64,000 nucleotides of DNA from Grifola frondosa (Eukaryota > Basidiomycota > Agaricomycetes > Polyporales > Grifolaceae). The stretch lies in contig LUGG01000015.1 in NCBI GenBank assembly GCA_001683735.1, forward strand, positions 186,001-250,000. Direction: 5' to 3'. Under the pieces are notes generated by a model. That model was given only the letters and a program-made list of their open reading frames with translations. It was not told the origin of the DNA and did not search any database. Positions 22,101 through 32,531 of this stretch are shown one piece after another. The position numbers and the translations under genes were made by a program. Position 1 is the first letter of the stretch. Every line of letters begins with the position of its first letter.

Positions 22101-23764
22101 ATCTTGGCGAGACCGCCTCTCCAAGGAGAAGAGGCAGGAACAGCTTCGGAACGATAAAAGAGAGGAATATCTCAACAAAGCTATGAATCCGCGTCGCCAG
22201 AACCCAGTGCTGCCAAAACAGCACCGCAACAAGAAAAGCATGTCTTCTGCTTTTTTCCAGTTCATGCGACCAATTTCTAGTGCCTTCTCTTCGGACAGTC
22301 TGTCTACGAGTACCGTTAAGCGAACTCCTGCCGAGCTCGACTTCACCCCCACACACAAACCTTCCCTTGTCCTTACTGTGGTCAACGCCCGAGTGGCTCA
22401 ATTCGTCAACAACGAACGTTCTTTCACTTTCCAGCTTGATACTGAGGACGGAGGACATTATCTTCTTCAGGCACTCAATAAACCTGACATGAAAAAATGG
22501 ACAGAAACTATTGAGCGCGTCTCGACGATGGCGGCAAAGCGGCGGCTGACCTACCTTGGTCAGAATCCCCAGCCACAGCTATCTGATCATCTGATGAGCA
22601 GACCATCGGCTCCGTCGCGCGATCCTCGAGCTGGTACGTAATTTCTTTCCATTCAATTCTTCTAGTCTCATTTCTAGTAGTCTTCGGCGTGGAACTGGAG
22701 ATTCTCCTCCGAAGAGAAGCCCCGAATGACGAAGTTCAACCTGGCGCCATTCCTTCAGTGCTTGAACGTCTGATATGTGAAGTTGAGAACCGTGGCCTGA
22801 CCGAGATCGGCATTTGTACGTCATGTCATTCGTGTCTTTTACGTGCTGCATTTTTTACCTGTACGCAGACCGAATTGCAGGTGCTCATACCGAAGTCAAC
22901 GCCCACAAAGACGCTATCAACAGAGGTATGGAATATTGGTGTCAGAAGACGTGTGTACTGATCCCGCCCTTCGTATTCAGGCGAATGGTCCATTACACCC
23001 ATGACGGACATTCACGCCGTGTGTGACCTGATTAAGTCTTGGTTCCGGGTGCTTCCCGGTGGTATCTTTCCCGCTCCTCTTTACAGTGCAATCCTGGAGG
23101 TTGCTGGTGCGACTTCACATTACTGAGACGAGAGTACGATTCTAATTCGTTGATTAAAATAGCGCGCGACGATGTTGACCTGGACACGAAACTCTCAAAC
23201 GTTCGGCAGGTCGTGCACTCCCTTCCAGAATCGAACTTCGACCTTCTCAAGCGTATTGTGGAACATCTTGAGAAGTGCGTAATGGGATCAAATAACATCT
23301 GACCGCCTGTCCACTGACCTCTGCTCAGGGTGACTGACTACGAAGAAAGCAATCAAATGACGGCAGAATCTCTAGCCACCGTCTTCAGTCCCAATTTGAT
23401 GCGCTCCCCAAACAACGATATCGGTGCATTCTTCGCGAATATGGGTGCAGGACACCGAGTGACTAAGATTCTTATTGCCCACGTAAGTGCTCGGCCGTCG
23501 TCGTGTTCTCACGATTGAACTTATTACTCACACCGCAATGCACAGTTCCACATCATTTTTGATACTGATGCGGAACAGGATAGAGATCAAGAAGAATATG
23601 AGTACGACGAGCCCATTCCAGAGGAGGATGAAGAAGATATCTTCGTCGACGAACCGGAGGCGTCAGAAGACCTCATGCCGCGAAAGCTTGCTTCTGGGCC
23701 TCCTACCCTTGACATAGACCTTGGCAGCCCGCACTCGCTATCGTTCTCGATAACGTCAACATAA
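16184..23764 (+). CDS. BEM2: BEM2-type Rho GTPase-activating protein (RasGEF-like, PH, RhoGAP)
   Basis: A very large polarity regulator that should stimulate GTP hydrolysis by Rho/Cdc42 at sites of growth. Order: Ser-rich N-terminus (TQFLVKPTKWFNRS), a PH-like segment at 17950-18120 (KGWKPFKLVFKGSKLYFYK), an unnamed conserved region, RasGEF N-terminal and catalytic-like regions (20290-21780), a second PH (22370-22540, ending ALNKPDMKKWTETIERV) and the RhoGAP domain (22690-23482) with arginine finger YRIAGAH. Resolved introns: 19657-19714, 20523-20587, 21065-21118, 21783-21839, 22634-22680, 22816-22868, 22926-22980, 23107-23162, 23275-23328, 23483-23545. Frame breaks fit missing bases at 16199-16202, 17864-17866, near 17955, 18148-18152 and near 21682. 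There is also an in-frame TAG at 17243-17245 and an unresolved stretch 16500-17010. The start is set at MPPKRG. Confidence 0.8.
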
Positions 23765-24356
23765 TCGATCATTCACGCCTGGTCTATCTGTTTTTCCCTT
23801 GCTTGGTATGCGTTTGAATTATGGACTACACGCTCTCTTCGGACTACGCTCGTTCTGTTCCTCCATGATCTCTGTCTCGTTTTTACCTTGACTCACATTG
23901 CGAGTCACCCAGACTCTACTCATAAGTAGCATATGGTATAAGTATGATATCCGCAGAAGATTATGGACTCGACTGCACCATTATAATCCGTACATACAGG
24001 CCCGTGATATGTGTGTTAATTTATACGTTGTTTTTCTAGTCGTCATATGTAGCGGGTGAATTCTCGATGCGGTTAGACTGTTCCTCTCGGCGATCGCGCG
24101 TTTGTTATATCGAAACAATTAACCCTCCTGAATTGTGGCAACAAATGCTAACAAATGCCATCTCCTGACCTCTCCTGACTCAATAAGCAGGCGCAGTCCC
24201 TCCACCGCCACCTAAAGGGAATTATGGATCAGACTGTAATCTCGAGCATGACGCGTCTCCCGGCGCACGGGAACAGACGCGTCGCATCGACGGCAATCCT
24301 GCCGCATCACGCTTACTACTTCGTATAAGACGGGTCGAACTTTCTCGGAATTTCGT
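23765..24356. other. intergenic
   Basis: 3' flank of BEM2 and 5' flank of the next plus-strand gene; no gene seen. Confidence 0.5.
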
Positions 24357-26168
24357 ATGCTATCACGCCTGCAAGCTTTTCTTGCAGTTGGCGTAGTCAG
24401 CAATCGCTCTCGCTCTCGCACCTTTCCCAATTTCAGTTTATTCAAACGGAACTCTACGTTTACGTCCGGTAATACTAGCGCTATGTCTCTTGTCGAAGCA
24501 GCAGTAGCAGTGGTCGCTCCTCGTCGTGAATTGGACCTTGAAGTATCTCCTCGGCCTGCACATCATGCGAATGACACAAAGTCAAAGTTCCAGAACCCCT
24601 GGCCATCCTTCCGGTACGTCCTGTCAACATCACCTGCTCCTCAACCCGCGTTCTGACCTATTTTGATCAAGCAATCAAACGCCAGCACAATGGGCGAATG
24701 TTAGTTTTTCTCCAGAGTCCGAAAATTTGCTTATATACCGTTATTTCCTTCAACCCAGTTTTTTGCAGGTTCCATCCGCAATGCTCCGGCTATTCCTAAC
24801 GACCTTTCAACACAAATACCCTCCGTGGCACCAAATTGGGGAATTAACAGTGACCCTACATCTATTAAGGCAACATGGCTTGGGTAAGTCTACAATCTCA
24901 GATTTCCATCTGTCATTATAACATTTCAAGTTATTCAGGCATGCATGTTATGTCGTTGAGCTCCCGACTCCCGACGGCGCTACTAGGGGTCCAAGAGTTA
25001 TATTCGACCCCGTACTTTCTCATCGTTGTTCTCCTTCGCAGTGGATAGGTCCACAGCGGCTAACAGGTATGTAGCCTTAAAATTGCATTACCAAATTTAC
25101 CTTACAGCAGTCTACGAGTTCGCCCGTGTGATGTCCATGACATCCCTGTAATTGATGCAATTGTGCTTTCGGTGCGTAAATTTCTCATTACAATGATCGT
25201 ATTGTAAAATTCTCTCTTTTTCTTGTAGCATAACCACTACGACCAGTATGCATTCTAATCCCTTCTTCTTTGCAACTGACTTACACCATCCGGCCAGCAT
25301 GGATTCTCCCACTCTTCGAGCTCTCTACGAGCTTCATCATCCGCAGGTTTTCGCACCCCTCGGCAATTTACCATATTTCCTGTCTCTGGGAGTCGCGCGC
25401 TCGAATATTCATATCCTGGACTGGTGGGAAACGCGACAGGTGTCCATACCATTATCCGGGCATGCAACTGGAGAACACTCTAGTACACCAGTCAAAGCGT
25501 CGTTCACCGTAAGCTGCACGCCTTGTCAGCACACAGCCAACCGCACGCCCTTCGATCGGTGGAGCACGCTCTGGGCCTCCTGGGCCATCGAAGAAGTGCT
25601 CGATCCCAACGCTGGGCAACCAGGGCGCAAGGCCGTTCCGACATGCCTCCTCCACGCGGTGCCAAGAAAGTGTATTTTGCAGGGGACACGGGGTATCGGA
25701 CTGTGTTTGAGGGCGAGGACGAGGATGCGGTGCCCGTGTGCCCGGCGTTTGCGGAAATTGGGGAGCGGTTTGGCGGGTTTGACCTTGCCCTGCTCCCGAT
25801 CGGGTGGGTCCTTGCCATCAGTGATGGTGCGACGCGCGATCGTGGACTAATGTCAGTGGTGTCGAACTCTAGTGCATACTCGCCTCGTTCGATGTGGTCC
25901 AACTTGCACGCCTCGCCTGGAGACAGCGTGCGGATCTTCAAGGACGTGAGAGCAAAGAAAGCGTTGGCCATGCACTGGGGGTACGAATTGCTTTTTTCAT
26001 CGTTCGAAGGTAGTTACTTACCGTGGTGTTTGATGCAGAACGTGGGTGCTGACTGCGGAGCCTATCATGGAACCGCCTGCACTGCTTAAGGAGGAGTGTG
26101 TGAAGGCTGGATTGCAGCAAGGAGACTTTGATATTTGTGCATTGGGGGAGACGCGTGTGATATTATGA
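24357..26168 (+). CDS. NAPE-PLD-like metallo-beta-lactamase-fold hydrolase
   Basis: Nine exons: (24357 or 24483)-24613, 24672-24699, 24759-24883, 24939-25066, about 25108-25171, 25229-25245, 25298-25803, 25873-25980, 26039-26168. Conserved segments in order: [35 protein letters not shown], the zinc motif HNHYDH restored by splicing CA|C at 25245/25298, [40 protein letters not shown] and ALAMHWGTW. This is the N-acyl-phosphatidylethanolamine phospholipase D family, which releases N-acylethanolamines from membrane lipids. Start 24357 adds an Arg/Ser-rich mitochondrial-like leader; 24483 gives the usual shorter N-terminus. Frame breaks of one missing base are needed near 25105 and near 25630. 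Confidence 0.85.
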
Positions 26169-26424
26169 GGATAGCATACCCAGCTAGTGTGGATACCCTA
26201 CGATAGTCTAATTGATTTTGACATTGACGCGAGAAAGTTAATCTTCTCTTCATGTTCTGTCAGATGTTGAATTATCAGTGAGGCAGAAACATCGAACATA
26301 CAATAAGTTAATATGCTACGACCAATAAACGATGGTTTCAATTTGGAAGACGGTGTCCGAGAATACGTCCATGTAGTCGCAGATAACCCTTCCTCTCTAT
26401 AACACCTACAGTAACCCAGCACTA

Positions 26425-27590
26425 CTATGGCGGCACAGGACTGGAAGGCGGCGGTGGTGATGGCAATGGTCGCGGCCACTTGAACGGCGACGTCGTGCGA
26501 GGCGGAGCACTGAATTCTGGCATGGGTCGAAACGCACTAGGCTCTCGTAAGTGCTCCTGCAGCGACTCCTCCTGCGGGTAACCTTCTTCGGGCACTGAGG
26601 ATGGAAGAGGGCCGAGATGATTGACAACGCCATACCAAGGAGAGTGACGGCCCATGAGGCTCCACCAACTCCGTTGCCTTTGCAAACTAGGAGTACGCAA
26701 CGGTGTTGTCGGACTGGGCGACATGGGCTCCCTAGGTTCGCGTGAGTCCGAGTCGGTGCCTTCTGCACGCTCCGTCGTCAGGGAACGACTGAATGGATTC
26801 GGGCCAATAGAGTTTGCGCTCTGAAGGGAATCGCTCCTGGAGTTTTGAGGAGATGCAGGTTCCACGGATGCAAGTTGAGGCAAAGCGAAGCCCCGAAGAG
26901 GACGGTCAAGGTCAGGTAGAGGAGGGAGTGCGGGAGCTTGTGCATAAAATCGGGGAGTCGGGAAGGAAGGATGTGGTTCCGAAATCACTTGTGAGGTCTC
27001 TTGGACATATCGCATACGGAGCGCTGGCAGTCTGGGAAGTGACTTCGTATGCCTGTGCTCGTCTAATGATGTGCCGCGTTTTCGCTGGGATCGTGGAAAT
27101 ACGTCAGGCGAAAGGAAGGAGGGAAAGCGCACTATCGAGTGATAGGAAGTAGGGTGATTGGAAGAGAAATCATTCGGTTTGGGAGGTTGAATGATGCGGA
27201 TCCTAACCGATGCGAATAAGTTTAAGTATGAAACGAACAGATAGGAATTTCAAAAGACGTACGAGCTCGCTGGAATTGGAGAAACTGCGTACATCATGAA
27301 ACTTTCGTCATCAGGTCTGTAATGCGAAGGGGAGGGAGACCTTGGCTTCGTAGGCAAAGGCGGCGCAAAGCCAGTGTCCTGCAGCAGGGGGGTTGTACAT
27401 TCAGGGTCTGCCACAGCTATCGACGATGGTCCGCGAAGGAATCGCGTAGTAGCTCCCGAGTCTCCAAGCCTATACTGTTGACGTATCTGCGACTGTCGTC
27501 TAATCATGAAGATTACCAACGTCAGGATGGCAGCTCCCACTATGATTATCACGACAACAAATGCGGTTCTCCAGCCACTTGAAGCCTGTG
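26425..27590 (-). CDS. single-pass membrane protein, 5' end unresolved
   Basis: Two clear exons on the minus strand: 27263-27590 and 26425-27202, intron 27203-27262 (phase 2, joining ASS to IRIIQPPKPNDF). A strong membrane span (VVVIIIVGAAILTLVIFMI) is followed by a basic stop-transfer RRQSQIRQQYR and a cytosolic tail of about 330 residues rich in Pro, Ser and Arg with PxxP runs, ending PSPPPPSSPVPP. The arrangement fits the many mushroom proteins with a short ectodomain and long disordered tail. Upstream, 27600-27770 has short candidate exons (MPSNLMPSNNCSRLLLWSYVSID) but I could not join them in frame, so signal peptide and start are unknown. Function is unknown. Confidence 0.6.
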
Positions 27591-28716
27591 ACCAGCGACT
27601 TCAGCATCGAGTACGACAGACATTCTTAGAGTAGACACACCATCATATAATTCTCAACAAATCTTGCATGCTCAGGGAGAACGAAGGCTCCTCACCGTCG
27701 ATGGAGACGTACGACCAGAGTAGAAGCCGCGAACAGTTATTTGAAGGCATCAGATTACTTGGCATTATGTGCGAACTCCAGCTGCACAGCACGTCTCCAA
27801 GAATCCATGTTTCGACATGCGATCACGTGCGTGAAATATTTATCTCTCGAGCCGAAATAAATTCCGTATAAAGTGGAAAATCTGAGGGATAGCTTTCTCA
27901 AGTTACACAGCAGCTCGAGTGAAATTTTACATGAGGGAGAAGGTGTTTGACTCGACTCTAATGTTCACGGCGCGGATATGATTCAATAGTTAGTGTAAGG
28001 CCCTTATCATCATTCGATAGCTGTGCCGTGTCGGCCGAGCAAAACTCCTACGATAAACTCCGCAGGCAGTGCCACAGGTTGTTTGAACACGCTGTAACAT
28101 CTCATCGCCGAGGATCACTGAATTTGTACAAAAGCGGGATCAATTACGTCGGGAAAAAAATAGTAATGTCTCAGGCATGTTATCTCTCGGCTCTGACTCT
28201 TAGTATCGAGCTTCATGTCGCGTCCAGGGCACACCCAAACCCTCAGAGCCGCCGTGTCAAGCGGAAGGTCAGCTTTGCCACAAATTCGCGTTCCATATTC
28301 GTGACAGTGTGGTACTGCTAATGCAGCTTGTGCGCTACAAGCATGTCTTAACAAGAACACTTACAGTCCCGACAAATGTGACCAGCATCTGCGGAAGCTG
28401 TACAAGTGCTGCCAGTCAATGTACGACAGCACGGACGGCAAGGGGGAATCAACTGCTTGTCCGATGCAGAGCGTCGTATTGAGATGGCTGAAAACCCACG
28501 GAGAGAGCCCGTAACATCGGACAGCTGCGGTTGCACCGAATCATACCTTGTAGCCCCTCATTATATTTCGAGTCTAATGCAAAGGCAACCCACCTCATAA
28601 ATTACGGGGACTTCGGGCGAGCATGTCCAGGCAACATTGATCGTGTGCAGAGCGGTGTTACAGCGAAAGCTGGTGAGGGATGCCACTCTGCCGTCTAGAC
28701 TCTACAGTCTGACAGT
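27591..28716. other. intergenic, possibly 5' exons of the membrane gene
   Basis: The first 200 nt may hold upstream exons of the minus-strand membrane protein. Beyond that, a cysteine-rich minus-strand frame at 28348-28536 lacks any neighbouring supporting exon. No supported gene. Confidence 0.35.
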
Positions 28717-28988
28717 CAGTGTTGTCATTGACCCGGTCAATGACCGGTCAGTCAATAAGTCAATACAATTAGTAGGTCAATGGGTCAAGTCAATGATTGA
28801 CCCGTCAATAGACCACATGAATATTAAACAGAATACGTCTTGTACTAGTAAGTACTAATCCTTGTTAGTTATGTAATATACATAGCACGTGCTATTGACC
28901 TGGTCAATGACCGGTCATTGACCGGTCAATCAAAGGTCAAGTCAATGGTTTATTGACCCCGTATTTTATTGACTTTGACCTTGACACT
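28717..28988. repeat. GTCAAT/TGACCGGTCA palindrome cluster
   Basis: About 270 nt built from repeated TTGACC/GGTCAAT half-sites, including the perfect palindrome TGACCGGTCA several times (around 28741, 28909 and 28919). Its two ends are inverted, CAGTG at 28717 and CACTG near 28988, like the termini of a small DNA element. I could not find a clear target-site duplication for it. The MITE at 28998-29755 is inserted right beside its right end. Confidence 0.6.
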
Positions 28989-28997
28989 GGCAGTAAT

Positions 28998-29755
28998 AGG
29001 CCCCGGGCAACTCCACTAGACGTTTGTCCGGAATTAGCATATTTGAGGGCCGAAAATGGGCCAAATTCTTGTCCAACTTTGCATTTTTTACCGCCAAATC
29101 AAGCCAAATTTCCGGATTTATTGTCCAAATTTAGCATTTTTGAGGCCCGCCGGCCGGTCAATTTCCGGGGCACCGTATGACAACTGAAGAGAAAACTCGG
29201 AAATATGGGCGGATTCCGTATTGTTAACGGAGTCTTACCGTTAGGATGCTGGTACCTCGAACGCCGACCTCATCGGGGATGAACATCTATCAGACGGCGA
29301 CGAAGAACTTACCGCACATTTCTCTTGTCGCGCTCGTTCGTCAGACATTCACACTCACGGTCAAGTCACACACCTCTTATATAATATAGGCCCGCGTGCA
29401 ATGTCCGGCACGTCAGACAACATGGTCCTTAGTTCTACAGCTGCCGCACACTGGAGAGCTTTGAGCAAACCAAAGGTGCAGAAGTTGCTAATCAAGGTCC
29501 CGGGGGGAAGCATCTAGCGACAAGAATTGCATAGAATCTCGAGCTAGAAACATGTATTTACCCTTCTTCAATCATAATTCGGAGGCGATGGAAGGGTTCC
29601 GAAACCGTGATATATACGTGACAAATCGTGACAAATCGTGACATGTGACTGTTGTGTTATCCGACTTAGCATTTCTGAGGCCGAAAAGTTTGCATTTTTG
29701 AGGCCCTTCTTGGAGATTTCGGCGGACAAACGTCTAGTGGAGTTGCCCGGGGCCT
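28998..29755. mobile_element. non-autonomous hAT-like MITE
   Basis: A 758-nt element bounded by an inverted repeat of about 33 nt: left end AGGCCCCGGGCAACTCC at 28998, and its reverse complement ending at 29755, continuing through ACTAGACGTTTGTCCG. A perfect 8-nt target-site duplication GCAGTAAT flanks it at 28990-28997 and 29756-29763, the length made by hAT transposases. Subterminal repeats of the form TTAGCATTTTTGAGGCC occur near both ends (about 29035, 29137, 29667, 29690), as expected for transposase binding. No transposase frame is present, so it would need a helper in trans. Confidence 0.85.
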
Positions 29756-29976
29756 GCAGTAATGCACAGCGGGACGGAAGTATTTTCTTAAATGAAATGC
29801 TTATTTAGGTCACATTTCTCACGTTAATAGAGCTTAAGCATTGGCGCCTAGCACTTAGCACTGAGCGCCCCGGGGGGTACAGCTTCAAGATCTGATAACA
29901 GCGCTCTGCGAACTGATACATATGCTTTACCAGGTCATTCCAATCCTCGTTCTTCCGTTTCTAATCCACGTCCAGA

Positions 29977-31976
29977 ATGCCGAAACGAGAGACGACACCG
30001 CCACCAGTGGATGAAAACCGCTTTCTGACCGTCGTGCATCCTTACCCTTTACATGCCAACATGGAGCTTGAGAGCGACCGCAAAGAATGTGCCTATTGGT
30101 TGGCTTGTTGTATCCCAGAAACCTACCTCATCGCCATTTATCATAAACCAAGTGTAAGCCTTTATATCTCGCGCGGATCTGAAATCTCATGTCATTTGCA
30201 CACCGCCAAGTCGCAGAACATGGTAATTATTGAGGTGCAACGCGACTTTGCGGAGTTCGACAAGATTCTCGGTGAACATAAGTGGTCTGAATTCCTCAAG
30301 GGACCTAGCAATGAAGAGAAAGATCGAGTGTCGAAGTTGTTTTTCTGCAGCCTCAACACCGGGCGAGCGGTTCAGAAACACGGTACGCCATCTCTCCCGC
30401 TTCCAAATCATTTATTTCTCAAAGACAAATTGACAAGGATGGAAACGTGTCGATATCAAGTCGCAGTGGTTTCGCAATTGGAGACCCAACAATCAGTAAG
30501 CATTTTTCCATACATATGCTTCGTTGATCTCATGCTTTATGTTTCTCGACTCCAGGAAAGTAATGAATCCGTATCCCAAGACTTATCGTTGCGATGTTCC
30601 TCCTGAAGATATGACTCGCTTCCAACTTTGTCGTCCTCTCCCTGTTATCTGGTTCCCGCCACCGCCTCCGGTGAGACCGCCTCCAGGTATGTAAAATACA
30701 GCACTGCGAACGGCCGCGCTGCATGCTCACATGCATCGCAGTCGGTACCCCAGAGTGGGAGGAATACAAGAAAACTCTGGACAAGAAGCCCCGTCCGAAT
30801 ATTGCCGTTCTGCCTGATCTCGTTATCCCTAGTTCGTCAAACTCGAGCGGTAACAGATCACCCACCAAGTCGGGAGCCTCCCCCGCTCCTGATAATCCTT
30901 GTGCGCTCATAAATTCATCTTGGATTATCTTCTAGCTCACATTACATTTATTTAAGGGCGACGCATGTCTCCTGCTTCCACTAACGTAATGGCGCCACCC
31001 GGGCTCTCGAAACCCACCGCGTCAGGCCGTTCGTCTGTGCCGCCTGGGATCTCAGTCACCACAAGCTCGAGCAGCGGCGAGGACCTTGACGACGCTGCGT
31101 ACGGAATTGCTGTCGTCTCGCTGGAGGACGAAGAAGACGATTTATATGCGGACGGTGTGGCACCCTCCATGCAGGCGACTGAAGAGAGAAGACACCTGCC
31201 AGGTCCACCGGTGGTTGTGCAGAACTCGCTGTGGGATTCCATCGAGGAGCCGACGAAAGAACCCGAGGAGCTATGCCAAGTACATGGCGTCGTCTGCGGC
31301 AAAGGCATCTGCAAACAATACGCGCAACAGCTGAGGCAGAAAGCTGCAGAGAAGAAAACGAAGACGCGATCGGATGCTTCTGACTGGCGCAAGGGGAAGG
31401 GCAATGGCAGAGGAAGGGGCAGAGGGCGTGGTGGCCCGTTTGTAGAGCGCCATGGTCAGTGCACTTTTGGGATGCAGTCGTGTATTTTAAGCGGCAAGTT
31501 CATGACGTTGATTATTATTCTTCACAGGCCGCTCTGCTAGTGCTGAGAACGGTTCTGGCGGAGAAAGCGCGTCCGCTTTCGGAGGACGTGCGTCCTCCAA
31601 CAATACCGATGTCATTCGACAGAAGCCTGCACATCTCGCATCTAATACCAACATCGTTTCGCCCACTCCGAAACGTCCAGCTTGGAATCGCGGCCCTACG
31701 GCGCCTTTGCGCTCTGCAGACGACCAAGCACGCTCCACTGCTTCATGGGGTGCGCCACCAAAGGTCGCAAGAACGCCTGTTACGGTACAGGACGACGATG
31801 CAAAGTCCATCGCGGCGAGCTCTGCAAGTGGATGGGGGAATCCGTCCGAGGGTCCGTGGGGCACTAATACGAAGCCGAATCAAAGTTGGGCAGACGAAAT
31901 GGATGACGAAGATACGCGCTCTGTGGCGGCAAGCACCACGAGCGGATGGGGCAACGTATCTAATGGACCTTGGTAG
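29977..31976 (+). CDS. unknown protein with C-terminal GW/WG repeats
   Basis: Seven exons: 29977-30153, 30211-30382, 30438-30495, 30556-30686, 30742-30900, 30957-31454, 31528-31976. All phases agree and give 547 residues with no frame break. The N-terminal 180 residues (starting MPKRETTPPPVDENRFLTVV) are folded-looking but unrecognised and end in a polyproline strip. A middle segment has a Cys/His cluster (CQVHGVVCGKGICKQ, about residue 345) and an RGRGRGRGG basic patch. The tail is disordered with SWGAPPK and a duplicated unit of about 25 residues: DDDAKSIAASSASGWG (about 487) and DEDTRSVAASTTSGWG (about 523), each ending in GPW. Tryptophans flanked by glycine resemble Argonaute hooks. Function is unknown; an RNA-related role is an inference. 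Confidence 0.75.
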
Positions 31977-32531
31977 ATGAATTGACGGCCAAACTCCAAG
32001 AACGACGTTTTCCGTTTCAACATCTTGTTTCGTGTAAATGCTTTCTCGTTTTCTTTGACACGTGCATGGTGGTCGCTGTCTCGATCCTTGCTTTCTTTCT
32101 GCATGTGCTGTCCCCAGCGAATGGTAGAAGAATGATGTCTTTCCCTCTCTTTTTCTTTTGGCATATGCTTTGTCTCTGCATCTTCTCAGCTTCTTCGCTG
32201 TCCACACGCTCTTTTCGTCATATCTGTTAGGTTATTCCCTCGCATCGCAGTCGATGTTTCCAAACCCTGCCTTCTTACACATAAAGTATGTGGTGTTTCA
32301 TACAAATGTAGTGGCGCATGGACCGTCGCGTAGATGTTGTACTGTCATCGTCGCAACGAGACCTTGTTTATGTTATTATTCCTAACCATGCCAGGTTGCG
32401 AGCAGCTAGTACGGACTAGATCGGGCGGGAAAATCCTCGCGACAACATATAAAGCATCAATTGTCGCGCTCGAACAAGCACAGTAAATAGAAGTTGGTAG
32501 ATACAAGCAATATGTGCAGAAGGGGACACGA
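31977..32531. other. convergent 3' intergenic region
   Basis: Pyrimidine-rich 3' flanks of two converging genes. I see no gene. Confidence 0.5.

Noticed and set aside
28348..28536. Cysteine-rich minus-strand frame as a secreted peptide gene
   Set aside because: No signal peptide, no start context, no splice-linked neighbours and no recognised cysteine spacing.
28724..28985. CRISPR-like array from the repeated GTCAAT units
   Set aside because: Units are short, irregular and palindromic without spacers, and the genome is a fungus.
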